64,000 nucleotides of DNA from Melioribacteraceae bacterium (GCA_016342755.1 JAEINS010000004.1:62001-126000); one strand, 5' to 3'; counted from the first letter of the stretch, positions 8,527 to 17,950 are shown. Notes: a model not told the origin generated them from the letters alone. A program made the numbers and translations.

Positions 8527-9987
8527 ATGAATGTTGCTTTTGTTGCAAGTGAAGTTGTTCCATTTGCTAAAACCGGCGGTTTAGCTGATGTTGCCGGTGC
8601 TTTACCAAAAGAACTGTCGAAGTTAAAATGCAATGTAAAAGTTTTTATGCCTCTTTATGGTTCTATAAAAAAGCAAAATTTAAAGCTTAATTATGTATGG
8701 TCTATTGGAAAAATAAAGTTGGATATTGGCGGTGAAGTTAGAAATGTTGAAGTCTGGCAAATTCAACTTAAAGATTCTGACGTTCAGGTATATTTTATAG
8801 ATTATCCAAAGTTTTTTAAAAGAAAAGATTTTTACACAAATTCTCCGGATGAACATTTACGCTGGATTCTTTTTAATAAGGCTGTTATAGAAACTATTCA
8901 AAGACTGCAATGGTCACCCGATATTATTCATCTAAATGACTGGCAGGGCGGTTTAATTCCCTTATATATAAAAGAAAACTATAATTGGGATAAATTTTTT
9001 CAAAAAACTAAAACAATTTTTTCAATCCATAATATTGGTTATCAGGGTTTATTTCCCGCAAATATATTTAATGAAACTGAAATAAACAGTAAACATTTTT
9101 ATCCGACCGGTCCTGTTGAGTATTATGAGAAAATTAGTTTGTTAAAAGCCGGACTTGTATTTTCAGATTTAATAAACACAGTTTCCGAAACATACGCAAA
9201 AGAAATTCTGACAGAAGAATACGGCGGCGGAATGCATGAAATTCTTAATGACAGGAAATCTGATTTATCGGGAATTGTAAACGGTGTTGATTACGAAATT
9301 TGGAATCCTAAAACTGATCCTAATATTTATAAGAATTATACAAGTGCAAAACTTTCTGATAAAGAGATAAATAAAGAAGAGCTGCTTAAAGAAGCAGGGT
9401 TGCCTTACAATAAAACAACTCCGGTAATTGGAATGATTTCAAGAATTGTATCGCAAAAAGGTTACGATATATTAGCGGAAGCCTTACCGGAACTTACAAA
9501 GCTCGATGTACAGTGGGTAATTCTTGGCAGTGGCGAAAAGAAATATGAAAGACTGATGAAAAAAGTAGCCCGGAAATTTCCCGATAATGTTTCAATTATA
9601 ATCGGTTATAACGATGTTTTATCACATAAAATTGAGGCTGGTGCTGATTATTTACTAATGCCGTCACTTTATGAACCGTGCGGACTGAATCAAATATTCT
9701 CACTAAAATATGGAACAATTCCTATTGTCCGTAATACCGGCGGTTTAGCCGATACTGTAATTGACTGGGACAAATCAGTTGAAGAAAAGAGAAATGATGG
9801 TACCGGTTTTGTCTTTGATGAATATTCCGGGCATGCTTTGTTTAAGGTAATTGAAAGAGCTGCTGTTCACTTTAATAATAAAAAAGTATGGCGCTCAATT
9901 CAGAAAAACGCGATGAAAAAAGATTATTCATGGAAAGCATCTGCTAAAAAATATATTGAGCTTTATGAAAAGGCGATTGAAAAGTAA
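8527..9987 (+). CDS. glgA: glycogen/starch synthase, GT5
   Basis: The 486-residue length and motifs fit bacterial GlgA, which adds glucose from ADP-glucose to the growing alpha-1,4-glucan. The N-terminal KTGGLADVAGALP (15-27) is the ADP-glucose site; HLNDWQGGLIPLY and IFSIHNIGYQGLFP are also family hallmarks, and the C-terminal half has LMPSLYEPCGLNQ with the catalytic/nucleotide Glu and the following NTGGLADTV loop. The enzyme is cytoplasmic. AGGAAG precedes the ATG. It is the last gene of the plus-strand run and is followed by a stem-loop shared with the convergent minus-strand operon. Confidence 0.95.
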   Translation: MNVAFVASEVVPFAKTGGLADVAGALPKELSKLKCNVKVFMPLYGSIKKQNLKLNYVWSIGKIKLDIGGEVRNVEVWQIQLKDSDVQVYFIDYPKFFKRKDFYTNSPDEHLRWILFNKAVIETIQRLQWSPDIIHLNDWQGGLIPLYIKENYNWDKFFQKTKTIFSIHNIGYQGLFPANIFNETEINSKHFYPTGPVEYYEKISLLKAGLVFSDLINTVSETYAKEILTEEYGGGMHEILNDRKSDLSGIVNGVDYEIWNPKTDPNIYKNYTSAKLSDKEINKEELLKEAGLPYNKTTPVIGMISRIVSQKGYDILAEALPELTKLDVQWVILGSGEKKYERLMKKVARKFPDNVSIIIGYNDVLSHKIEAGADYLLMPSLYEPCGLNQIFSLKYGTIPIVRNTGGLADTVIDWDKSVEEKRNDGTGFVFDEYSGHALFKVIERAAVHFNNKKVWRSIQKNAMKKDYSWKASAKKYIELYEKAIEK

Positions 9988-9990
9988 GTG

Positions 9991-10023
9991 AAACCTTCAG
10001 GGTTGTTAAAACCCCGAAGGTTT
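9991..10023. terminator. bidirectional terminator between glgA and the sigma operon
   Basis: AAACCTTC, then GGG, a TTGTTAAAA loop, CCC and GAAGGTTT form a nearly perfect stem between two convergent genes. An A run on one side and a T run (GGTTTATTAAAT) on the other make it usable in both directions. Confidence 0.75.
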
Positions 10024-10033
10024 ATTAAATAAT

Positions 10034-10609
10034 CTAATCCCAGTCTAAATAATCTTCTTCACCTAAAAGACTTTGAATTCTCCTGTCCAGAATCATATCT
10101 TTCTTTTCAGTTCTAACTTTTAAAGATGTTTTAAGCTCCAGCATTTCCTGTTCTAAGCGGGCAAGTTCTTCTTTCCGTTCTGCTTCTCTCAAATCAAAAA
10201 GTTTACTCAGTTCTATTTTAAGTTTTTTACGAAGTTCTGTTTTTTTACTTTCATTTGCACGGTGATATTCGGCAGCTAAAGCTTCTGTCGCAATATTAAG
10301 TTCGCTTATTTTATTTTGGCGTTCAAAATATTGTTTGTCGGCTTTTTTCCAAAAATATGAACCCGGTTCCATTCTTCTAAAATAACCGTCCCGCAGTAAA
10401 TATCTGTATTTATCCTTATTAAAGGTTTTAATTTTTTCAAGATTGGATCTTGTTTCAGCATTAAATTTTGCCAAATATTTTTGTTCTTCCTGTTCATCAA
10501 ATGTTATAGACGGAGGAGGTGGCGGCGGAACTAATTCCTCTTGAGCATTTACCTTTGTAAATACAATTAGTGTTATTAAAAAAACCAGCAATAATGTTTT
10601 TTTGTTCAT
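10034..10609 (-). CDS. exported coiled-coil protein of the ECF operon, unknown function
   Basis: The 191-residue product has a signal peptide (KKTLLLVFLITLIVFTKVNA), then a run of six prolines (PPPPPP, about residues 28-33), and then mainly charged helix rich in Glu, Lys and Arg (about 40-180) that should form a coiled coil. It ends in LDWD, a tetrapeptide also present in the exported half of the neighbouring anti-sigma factor. It is the third gene of the operon, 11 nt after the anti-sigma gene. The helical periplasmic layout is like envelope-stress proteins of the CpxP/Spy type, but the LTxxQ signature is absent, so no family is assigned. Confidence 0.7.
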   Translation of the reverse strand: MNKKTLLLVFLITLIVFTKVNAQEELVPPPPPPSITFDEQEEQKYLAKFNAETRSNLEKIKTFNKDKYRYLLRDGYFRRMEPGSYFWKKADKQYFERQNKISELNIATEALAAEYHRANESKKTELRKKLKIELSKLFDLREAERKEELARLEQEMLELKTSLKVRTEKKDMILDRRIQSLLGEEDYLDWD

Positions 10610-10620
10610 GATTAACTCCT

Positions 10621-11217
10621 TTATAATGATTCTTGTTTAATTTCTTTTTCAATTCTGCTCATTGAACTTTTGATATTATGATAACTGCGTTTCCATGGAT
10701 CATTTTGAATTCTTTCCAGCAGATAGTTTTCCAGCTCTTTGTTTTTTATGTATGCAAAATCATAAGTGGTTTTTTCCATTTTTGAAGTTAGCTGCGGTGC
10801 GTCCCAATCCAATAGATCGGCACTAATTTCTTTTAAAGGGCTGGGTTTGTTTGAAAATAATATTATTAGGAATGCGACTAATGCAAGTGATCCGCTTAGT
10901 GCCAGCTTTGGAAAGTTCAATCCTACAATATTAATTCCTTTTAGCCATTGCACAAACCTGTTTATAATCGACTTATTATCAATCTCAATTGTTTTTTGTA
11001 TCATTGAGCTAAATTTAATTTCAGAAATAGTTTCAGTTTCAAGCTGGCTGTATGAATTTAGCGTGGAATTAATTTCATCATAAATCGTTTTTATTTCATC
11101 ATTGTTTTCAATTTTATCTTTCCAATACAGCATTCTTTCATCATCAAGATTTTTATCAAGATATAACCAAATTTCATTTTCAAATTCTTCAATTAAAAAT
11201 TTATTTTCAGATAACAT
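10621..11217 (-). CDS. putative membrane-bound anti-sigma factor
   Basis: A 198-residue single-span protein: residues 1-100 are cytoplasmic and helical, residues about 104-121 (KLALSGSLALVAFLIIL) form one membrane segment, and the rest is exported. This layout, and an 11-nt overlap with the upstream sigma factor gene, fit an anti-sigma factor that holds the sigma at the membrane. The zinc HxxxCxxC motif of ZAS anti-sigma factors is absent, so it would be a non-zinc type. The exported part has LLDWDAPQ (135-142), which echoes the C-terminus of the next gene's product. Function is inferred mostly from position and topology. Confidence 0.7.
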   Translation of the reverse strand: MLSENKFLIEEFENEIWLYLDKNLDDERMLYWKDKIENNDEIKTIYDEINSTLNSYSQLETETISEIKFSSMIQKTIEIDNKSIINRFVQWLKGINIVGLNFPKLALSGSLALVAFLIILFSNKPSPLKEISADLLDWDAPQLTSKMEKTTYDFAYIKNKELENYLLERIQNDPWKRSYHNIKSSMSRIEKEIKQESL

Positions 11218-11737
11218 CTTTCTGCCTCAGTGTTTTTTTTAGTTTTTTTACGGCGTAATGCATATGACTTATAACTGTATTCAACGGCTGGTCAAGTTTT
11301 TTAGAAATTTCCTTGAACGATAATTCGCCATGCTGCCTTAGCAAAAACACTTCCTTCTGGTTGTCGGTTAATAATGAAAGAGCATTTTCTATTATTTTAT
11401 TTGTTTCCAGTGCTACAAAATTTTCAAAAGGACCGTTGTTTGTAATACCAATATCTTCATCAGAGTTAATAATACTGCTGTTTTTCTTTCTGCCAGCATC
11501 AATTACAGCATTATAAGCAATGGAAAAGAGCCATGAAGAGAACCGGTTTTCCTCTTTGTATTTAGGAAGACCTTTCCAGACCTTTATAAGTACTTCCTGC
11601 ATTATATCTTCCGCTTCATCTCTCGAATCGGCTTTGCGCATTAGATATGAAAACAATCTGTTCTTATATATGTTCATCAAAGGTTTAAATGAAGCAGAGT
11701 CTCCATTTTTACACTTATGAATCAATTCCTTTTCCAG
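11207..11737 (-). CDS. RNA polymerase sigma factor, ECF subfamily
   Basis: Region 2 is visible as DEAEDIMQEVLIKVWKGL, which binds core polymerase and the -10 element, and region 4 as LSFKEISKKLDQPLNTVISH, the helix-turn-helix for the -35 element; about 175 residues is normal for ECF sigmas. The start is unusual. There is no ATG at the N-terminus: a CTG at 11737 has GGAG 6 nt upstream (11744-11747) and adds LEKE before the next candidate, a TTG at 11725 without a well-placed SD. I chose CTG; TTG is the fallback. It is the first gene of a sigma/anti-sigma/periplasmic protein operon. Confidence 0.85.
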   Translation of the reverse strand: MEKELIHKCKNGDSASFKPLMNIYKNRLFSYLMRKADSRDEAEDIMQEVLIKVWKGLPKYKEENRFSSWLFSIAYNAVIDAGRKKNSSIINSDEDIGITNNGPFENFVALETNKIIENALSLLTDNQKEVFLLRQHGELSFKEISKKLDQPLNTVISHMHYAVKKLKKTLRQKDVI

Positions 11738-11873
11738 TCTGTTCTCCGTAATTAAATTTCTACTACAGTAAACGCAGCAATTTTAAATTTATTGTGCTTA
11801 GACTAAAAAATAATTGAAAAAAGTTTTGGATGTGTAAAAAAGTGAAGTGAATTTGATTAATTGTGAGAGTAGT

Positions 11874-11899
11874 AAACCCATGGATTGCTCCATGGGTTT
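11874..11899. terminator. terminator after rseP
   Basis: AAACCCATGGA, loop TTGC, TCCATGGGTTT: an 11-bp perfect stem. It lies 12 nt past the rseP stop and upstream of the sigma gene on the same strand, so it separates the dxr-rseP unit from the sigma operon. Confidence 0.7.
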
Positions 11900-11911
11900 T
11901 TACTTAATATA

Positions 11912-13276
11912 TTAAATACTTATAAAATCATAATAAATAATAACAGCCATAAGAAGCAGTAACAAGACAAAACCAACATTCTGAATTGCTATTTTTATCT
12001 TAATAGGAATTTCTCTTTTTATAATTCCTTCAATTAATATGATAACAAAATGTCCGCCGTCTAAAACCGGGAAAGGCATAATGTTAAGTATAGCTAAACT
12101 TAAACTCAGCATTGCAAGGAAGAATAAAAATGATGTCATTCCCGCATCGGCAGAATCGGCTGCAAATTTGGCTATTTTAATTGGTCCGCCAAATGCCTGT
12201 CCAACCTCAATATCGCCAATTATTACTTTCTTAACCATCGATAGAGTTAAGCCGGTATAGTTTGCAATATTTTCTCCGGCTAAAGTAATTGATTCAAAGA
12301 AACCAAATGTTTTATATTCCAGCGGTCCTGTGTATGCGTCCGCAATTCCAACACCAATCAGTCCGTCAGCTCCGGGAATAACCGTAGTTTTTACAGTATC
12401 TTCTTCTCTTAAAATTATAAGCGGCAAAGCAGCTTCTTTATTTCCTTTAATGATAGAAGTTGTTTGCTGCGCGCTGTTTACCGGTATATTATTCAGGCTT
12501 AGAAAAATATCGCCAGCTTTAATACCTGCTGAGTCCGCAGGCGATTTCTCAAGAACCTGGGTAATTGCAACATTTGTCTTCTCAATTTTTAAGAAGAAGT
12601 TTTCCGGCTTAATATTTTTTAATCTGACCGAAGGTATTTCTAGAACTGTATTTTCATTGTTACGAAGAATATCTACTTCTAAATCTTCGCCAATATTTGT
12701 TACTAACATTTCGCTAAGAACATTGTGCCATGTTAAAACATCAGCTCCATTTATCTTTACAATTTTATCATCTGTTTTAAAACCAAGGCTATCGGCTAAA
12801 CTCTGACTTGTAACAAAACCAATAGTTGTAGTTTTAAATTCTGGTTTTCCCTGAAAGAAATTTATACCCCAGAAGATTGAAAAAGTTAAAATCAGATTCA
12901 TCAAAACACCGGCTGTAATTACAAACAGTTTTTGATAAGTCGGTTTTGCGCGGAATTCATAAGGCTGCGGTTCTTCATCAGCAAAATCATTATCAAAACT
13001 TTCATCCACCATTCCGGCAATTTTAACATAGCCGCCAAGGGGAACAGCGCAAAGTCTGTAATCTGTATCGCCTTCACCATCAAAATCTTCGGGAAGATCG
13101 CCAAATGTAAATCCGGTAATTTTATTCCAGCCAAAAAGTCTTTTACCAAATCCAATGGCAAAAACATCGGCTCTCATGTTACATAATTTAGCAGCAGCAA
13201 AATGTCCAAATTCGTGAATAAAGACTAAAATACCAATCGTGATTCCGAAATAGACAATATATTCTAGCATTTCCAT
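11912..13276 (-). CDS. rseP: site-2 membrane metalloprotease RseP
   Basis: The 454-residue protein starts with a membrane span bearing the zinc motif HEFGH (His21, Glu22, His25), has a long periplasmic insert with one clear PDZ domain and a probable second one (TNVAITQVLEKSPADSAGI near residues 230-250), and returns to the membrane with NIMPFPVLDGGH, which carries the third zinc ligand Asp. RseP cleaves the membrane span of anti-sigma factors and signal-peptide remnants. It follows dxr by 17 nt, the usual pairing, and lies just before an ECF sigma/anti-sigma operon on the same strand. GGAG is 11 nt before the chosen ATG. Confidence 0.95.
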   Translation of the reverse strand: MEMLEYIVYFGITIGILVFIHEFGHFAAAKLCNMRADVFAIGFGKRLFGWNKITGFTFGDLPEDFDGEGDTDYRLCAVPLGGYVKIAGMVDESFDNDFADEEPQPYEFRAKPTYQKLFVITAGVLMNLILTFSIFWGINFFQGKPEFKTTTIGFVTSQSLADSLGFKTDDKIVKINGADVLTWHNVLSEMLVTNIGEDLEVDILRNNENTVLEIPSVRLKNIKPENFFLKIEKTNVAITQVLEKSPADSAGIKAGDIFLSLNNIPVNSAQQTTSIIKGNKEAALPLIILREEDTVKTTVIPGADGLIGVGIADAYTGPLEYKTFGFFESITLAGENIANYTGLTLSMVKKVIIGDIEVGQAFGGPIKIAKFAADSADAGMTSFLFFLAMLSLSLAILNIMPFPVLDGGHFVIILIEGIIKREIPIKIKIAIQNVGFVLLLLLMAVIIYYDFISI

Positions 13277-13293
13277 TAATTAATTTTCTCCTA

Positions 13294-14436
13294 TTAACGA
13301 GTTTCTAAAAATTCTCTTGTTTTACGATCACACTCAAAAATAGTTTCAAGATCGGGAGTGTGATGATTACTAATTTTATTTAAAGCAGAATCAATAATTT
13401 CCGGTATTTCTAAAAATTTTATTGATCCTTTTAAGAACTTCTCAACAGCAAATTCATTCGCGGCATTTAGGATGCAGGGTGCCGTTCCGCCCTGATCCAT
13501 AACTTCATAGGCTAATTTTAGACATCTAAATTTTTCAAGATCAGGCTCAAAAAATGTTAATTGATGAAGTTTTGGAAAGTCGGTTTCAATAAAATTACTT
13601 TCCAGTCTATCGGGATATGTAAGCGCATATTGAATTGGAAGTTTCATATCCGGTATACTTAACTGGGCTTTTATTGATCTGTCGTTAAACTCAACCATAG
13701 AATGAATTATTGACTGAGGATGAATAACAACTTCAATTTTATCGTTTGACAGATTAAACATCCACTTGGCTTCAATAACTTCCAGACCTTTGTTCATCAT
13801 ACTTGCAGAATCGATTGTAATTTTTGCGCCCATCTCCCAGTTAGGATGATTTAGTGCATCTTTCACAGAAACATTTTGCAGTTCATTGTATTCTCTGTTA
13901 AAAAATGGTCCGCCCGAAGCAGTAAGAATTAATTTGCTTATATTTTTATTTTCTTCACCAACCAGACTCTGAAAAATCGCACTATGTTCAGAATCAACCG
14001 GAATCATCTCCGCGTCGTACTGTTTGCAAAGATCAATTATAAATTCGCCGGCAACAACTAAAGTTTCTTTATTTGCAAGTGCAATTCTTTTTTTACGCTT
14101 TATTCCTTCGATTGTTGGTGCAAGACCAGCAAAGCCAACTAATGCCGTAACTAATATATCATAGTCGCTGTTTTTGGTTATCTCAAGAAGTCCGTCACTT
14201 CCCGAATAAACAGCGGTTTTTGTATCAGCAATTTTAGTTTTTAAGATCTGTGCTTTTCCCGGGTTAGATACAACTACAGATTCAGGATTATGTTTGCGAA
14301 TCTGCCTTTCTAATAAATCAATATTTGAGTGAGCTGTTAAACCAACAGCCTTAAAGTGGTCAGGAAAAGTATCAATTACATTGAGAGTATTTTCTCCTAT
14401 AGAACCGGTTGAACCTAATACTAAAATTTTTTTCAT
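13294..14436 (-). CDS. dxr: 1-deoxy-D-xylulose 5-phosphate reductoisomerase
   Basis: This enzyme makes 2-C-methyl-D-erythritol 4-phosphate, the committed step of the MEP isoprenoid pathway, using NADPH and a divalent metal. The NADPH fold shows GSTGSIGENTL at the N-terminus; VDSEHSAIFQ holds the metal-binding Asp and Glu, and NKGLEVIEAKWMF is the family block after the flexible loop. The ATG at 14436 is preferred to the TTG one codon earlier. Length (380 residues) is normal. Transcribed with rseP downstream. Confidence 0.95.
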   Translation of the reverse strand: MKKILVLGSTGSIGENTLNVIDTFPDHFKAVGLTAHSNIDLLERQIRKHNPESVVVSNPGKAQILKTKIADTKTAVYSGSDGLLEITKNSDYDILVTALVGFAGLAPTIEGIKRKKRIALANKETLVVAGEFIIDLCKQYDAEMIPVDSEHSAIFQSLVGEENKNISKLILTASGGPFFNREYNELQNVSVKDALNHPNWEMGAKITIDSASMMNKGLEVIEAKWMFNLSNDKIEVVIHPQSIIHSMVEFNDRSIKAQLSIPDMKLPIQYALTYPDRLESNFIETDFPKLHQLTFFEPDLEKFRCLKLAYEVMDQGGTAPCILNAANEFAVEKFLKGSIKFLEIPEIIDSALNKISNHHTPDLETIFECDRKTREFLETR

Positions 14437-14619
14437 CAAATACTTAATTTATAAGATTTAGAATCTTATAATAATCCTGCTAATTTTTAACAAAGTTGTG
14501 AATTTTCTGTGAATAATCTTGTAATATTAAGAAAATAAAGGGAGAAAAGTAAGGCAAATATGAGACTGTTAATATTGCTGTTATATTAAGTTTAAGTATT
14601 TAAGATAGAAATTAAGGTT

Positions 14620-14716
14620 TTTTGTCATCCAGGTTTTTCAAATAATTTATAATTCCGGGATCAATATTCTCTATAAAATATAGATGCCGGTGCTAAAACA
14701 GACCGGCATGACAAAA
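14620..14716. repeat. palindromic repeat element with TTTTGTCAT/ATGACAAAA ends
   Basis: A roughly 97-bp intergenic block begins TTTTGTCAT (14620-14628) and ends ATGACAAAA (14708-14716), a perfect 9-bp terminal inverted repeat. Inside its right arm is a second perfect hairpin, ATGCCGGT (14684-14691) against ACCGGCAT (14702-14709). The left arm matches the right one only partly (GTCATCCAGG versus GTCATGCCGG). It looks like a degraded non-coding REP/MITE-type element, or a terminator of the downstream minus-strand flavoprotein gene. The other about 180 bp of this gap shows nothing clear. Confidence 0.55.
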
Positions 14717-14722
14717 GATCTG

Positions 14723-15667
14723 CTAAACAGTTAACTTTTTGAGTGTAGAATCGTATTCTGAAATTAGCTGAACAAATAATTCTTTTACAGAAGGAATATT
14801 TTTAATTAGCCCTGAACCCTGGCCGGCTTCCATCATTCCATTTTCAAGATCACCCTGAAACATTCCGCGCATTTCTCTTTTTTCGCCGCGCAGATCCATA
14901 AGTTTTTCTTTCTCAGCACCGGAATTTTCGGCTTCAATTACAGCATTGCTGAAAGAATTTTTCAACATTCTAACAGTCCCGATTTTTTTCAAAACTAAAA
15001 CGGTATCATTATCTTTGGCTTCAACTACACGCTGTTTGTAATTTTCATGAATTCCGGATTCCTTTGTTACGGCAAATCTGGTTCCCATCTGAACACCTTC
15101 GGCTCCAAGAGCCAGTGCGGCTAAAATTCCTCTTCCGTCAACAATTCCACCGGCAGCAATAACAGGAATACTTAAATTATCGGCCATTTGCGGAATTAAG
15201 CTCATAGTTGTTATTTCGTCTAATCCATTATGTCCGCCAGCTTCGGTTCCTTCACCAACAACAGCGTCACAACCGGAATCTTCAACTTTTTTGGCAAATT
15301 TTAGAGACGGAACTACATGAACAACTGTCATGTTATGTTCTTTGAATTTATCGATATATTTGCCCGGATGTCCCGCAGATGAAAAAACAATTTTCACTTT
15401 TTCATCAATTACTACCTGAATTAAATCTTCTATATCGCCTCTAAACAGGGGAAGATTTACGCCAAAAGGTTTATCGGTTGCGGCTTTACATTTTTGTATA
15501 TGCTCTTTTAACAATTCAGCTTTCATTGATCCGGCACCAATTAATCCTAATCCGCCTTCGTTTGAAGTTGCTGAAGCTAATTTCCATCCCGATGCCCAAA
15601 CCATGCCGCCCTGGATGATTGGATATTTAATATTAAATAATTCTGTAATTCTGTTATTAATTTGCAT
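14723..15667 (-). CDS. FMN-dependent nitronate monooxygenase / FabK-like enoyl reductase
   Basis: A TIM-barrel flavoprotein of 314 residues. The start YPIIQGGMVWASG, the loop DAVVGEGTEAGGHNG with the conserved His, the FMN phosphate site PVIAAGGIVDGRG and GVQMGTRFAVTKES are all shared by 2-nitropropane dioxygenases and enoyl-ACP reductase II (FabK). The EAGGHNG block slightly favours FabK-type or a FabK-like paralogue, but the two cannot be separated by eye. No fatty-acid genes are adjacent; it stands alone between the palindromic repeat and the divergent sugar nucleotidyltransferase gene. Confidence 0.85.
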   Translation of the reverse strand: MQINNRITELFNIKYPIIQGGMVWASGWKLASATSNEGGLGLIGAGSMKAELLKEHIQKCKAATDKPFGVNLPLFRGDIEDLIQVVIDEKVKIVFSSAGHPGKYIDKFKEHNMTVVHVVPSLKFAKKVEDSGCDAVVGEGTEAGGHNGLDEITTMSLIPQMADNLSIPVIAAGGIVDGRGILAALALGAEGVQMGTRFAVTKESGIHENYKQRVVEAKDNDTVLVLKKIGTVRMLKNSFSNAVIEAENSGAEKEKLMDLRGEKREMRGMFQGDLENGMMEAGQGSGLIKNIPSVKELFVQLISEYDSTLKKLTV

Positions 15668-15806
15668 TACTGAAATCCTCTAAATTTTGAATATAAACTT
15701 ACTTAACATTTTAACTATAATCCAAACAGATTGATAATAGAGGGTAAAATATTTAAGTTACGAGGTCGTATTTAAAAGTATTTTACTAATATTTATTTGG
15801 AGTCCT

Positions 15807-16784
15807 ATGAGGGCTGTTATACCAGTTGCCGGATTTGGAACAAGATTAAAACCGCATACTTTTTCATTACCTAAAGTTTTAGTAAATGTTGGCGGAAAAC
15901 CGATTCTTGGTCATATACTTGATAAACTGGTTGAAGAGAAAATTACTGATGTTACCTTTATAATTGGATATTTAGGTGAAAAAATAAAGGTATATGTTAA
16001 TACAATTTATCCTCAGATAAACGCTGAATATGTTGAGCAAAAAGAAATGTTGGGACTCGGACATGCTATTCATACGGCAATTACTACTCTAAATCATGAA
16101 GAAATATTTATCATTCTTGGTGATATGATTTTTGATGCAGATTTTAGAAAGTTTTTACAAAATCCTACATCGGTATTAGGTGTAAAAGAAGTTGACGATG
16201 CCAGTAAATATGGCGTTGCTATATTAAACGAGGATGGAATAATAGAAAAGCTTGTTGAAAAACCGAGTGATCCAATTTCTAATTTAGCTCTTGTTGGAAT
16301 CTATTATATTAAAGATGCAAAACTTCTTGAAGATTGTTTAAATGAACTTGTTGAAAAAGATATAAGAACAAAAGGAGAGTTGCAATTAACAGATGCTCTT
16401 CAATTACTGATTGATAAAGGTGAGAAAATAAAAACATCCAAGATTGAAGGATGGTTTGACTGTGGCAACCAGGAAACACTTCTTTTAACAAACAAATTTT
16501 TACTTAGTAAAAATAGTGTTTCTACCAGGAGAGAAAATGTTGTAATAATTCCTCCCGTGTTTATTGCAGAAAATGCGAAGGTCGAAAACTCTGTTATAGG
16601 ACCAAATGCAACAATCTCAGATAATTGTGAAGTGTTAAACTCCAACATAAAAAATTCGATAATTAGTTCTAATGCCAAAGTTGAAAACAGCTTATTAGAA
16701 GATTCATTAGTTGGACCGTATGCTGTTGTAAAAGGCAAGACTAAGAAAGTAAATATTGGTGAATCAGCAGAAATTGAAATTTAA
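15807..16784 (+). CDS. sugar-1-phosphate nucleotidyltransferase
   Basis: The N-terminal two thirds are an NTP-transferase fold: VIPVAGFGTRLKPHT (4-18) binds the nucleotide phosphates, FIILGDMIFD carries the metal-binding Asp, and VGIYYI and GWFDCGNQETLLLTN are typical of the RmlA/GlmU/GDP-mannose pyrophosphorylase group. The last 80 residues are hexapeptide-like (IPPVFIAENAKVENSVIGP) and should form a short left-handed beta helix. It makes an NDP-sugar for cell-surface glycans; base and sugar cannot be assigned. It is 26 nt upstream of metK and probably in the same transcript. Confidence 0.85.
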   Translation: MRAVIPVAGFGTRLKPHTFSLPKVLVNVGGKPILGHILDKLVEEKITDVTFIIGYLGEKIKVYVNTIYPQINAEYVEQKEMLGLGHAIHTAITTLNHEEIFIILGDMIFDADFRKFLQNPTSVLGVKEVDDASKYGVAILNEDGIIEKLVEKPSDPISNLALVGIYYIKDAKLLEDCLNELVEKDIRTKGELQLTDALQLLIDKGEKIKTSKIEGWFDCGNQETLLLTNKFLLSKNSVSTRRENVVIIPPVFIAENAKVENSVIGPNATISDNCEVLNSNIKNSIISSNAKVENSLLEDSLVGPYAVVKGKTKKVNIGESAEIEI

Positions 16785-16810
16785 TTATTTAATAAATTAA
16801 CGAGGTATTA

Positions 16811-17950
16811 ATGTCATACTTATTTACATCAGAATCTGTGTCTGAAGGACATCCGGATAAAGTAAGTGATGCTATATCTGATGGTGTTTTAGATGCTATC
16901 ATAAAAGAAGATCCGGATGCAAGAGTTGCATGCGAAACATTTGTAACAACCGGTTTAGTTCTGGTTGGCGGTGAAATCACTACTTCGGCTTATGTCGATA
17001 TTCAGGAAATAGTTAGAAATACTGTTAAACAAATTGGCTATACAGAGGCAGAATATAAATTTGATTCTGAATCATGTTCGGTTTTAAATGCAATACATTC
17101 TCAATCGCCCGATATAGCGATGGGAGTTGATACCGGCGGTGCGGGTGATCAGGGAATTATGTTTGGTTATGCATGCGATCAGACTCCGGAACTTATGCCA
17201 ATGCCAATTGTTTTTGCTCATAAGTTAGTTAAGAAACTTGCGGATATTCGTAAAAGCAAAAAAAATACAATGCCTTATTTAAGACCGGATTCAAAATCCC
17301 AGGTAACAATTGAGTATGATGATAATCATAAACCATTGCGTGTTGATGCGGTTGTAATTTCTACTCAACATGATAAAAAAGTAAGTCAGAAAAAAATTAA
17401 AGACGATGTAATTAAAAATGTTATAAACGCAATTATTCCGGCAAAATTACTTGATAAAAATACTAAGTATTATGTAAATCCGACCGGGCGTTTTGAAATT
17501 GGCGGTCCTCACGGAGACAGCGGTTTAACCGGACGTAAAATTATTGTTGATACTTACGGCGGATGGGCTCCTCATGGAGGCGGTGCTTTCTCAGGTAAAG
17601 ATCCTTCAAAAGTTGATAGAAGTGCAACTTACGCTGCACGTTATGTTGCAAAAAATGTTGTTGCGGCAAAATTAGCTAAAGAATGTTTAGTTCAGCTTGC
17701 TTATGCAATTGGTGTTGCGGAACCGGTTTCAGTTTATATTGATACAAAAGGAACTGGTGTTATTTCGGATAAAGAAATTTCTGAAATGATTATGAAAGAA
17801 GTTGATTTAACGCCAAAAGGAATTATCACTAAATTAGATCTTAAAAAACCAATTTATCAAAAAACTTCTTCTTACGGTCATTTTGGAAGAAAAGATTTTT
17901 CATGGGAAAAATTAGATCTGGTTCCACAATTTAAAAAATATAAAAAATAA
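16811..17950 (+). CDS. metK: S-adenosylmethionine synthetase
   Basis: MetK joins ATP and methionine to give AdoMet. The motifs are complete: [17 protein letters not shown] at the N-terminus (methionine/ATP site), the hallmark [14 protein letters not shown], and [15 protein letters not shown] with the P-loop-like stretch. Length 379 is normal. ahcY follows 18 nt later, so AdoMet synthesis and removal of the by-product S-adenosylhomocysteine are co-expressed. A polyamine operon that consumes AdoMet lies about 9 kb away. No SAM riboswitch is seen in the short leader. Confidence 0.97.
   Translation: MSYLFTSESVSEGHPDKVSDAISDGVLDAIIKEDPDARVACETFVTTGLVLVGGEITTSAYVDIQEIVRNTVKQIGYTEAEYKFDSESCSVLNAIHSQSPDIAMGVDTGGAGDQGIMFGYACDQTPELMPMPIVFAHKLVKKLADIRKSKKNTMPYLRPDSKSQVTIEYDDNHKPLRVDAVVISTQHDKKVSQKKIKDDVIKNVINAIIPAKLLDKNTKYYVNPTGRFEIGGPHGDSGLTGRKIIVDTYGGWAPHGGGAFSGKDPSKVDRSATYAARYVAKNVVAAKLAKECLVQLAYAIGVAEPVSVYIDTKGTGVISDKEISEMIMKEVDLTPKGIITKLDLKKPIYQKTSSYGHFGRKDFSWEKLDLVPQFKKYKK

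Noticed and set aside
16785-16810. SAM riboswitch before metK
   Set aside because: Only 26 nt lie between the genes, too short for any SAM riboswitch class, and nothing suitable is seen upstream of 15807.
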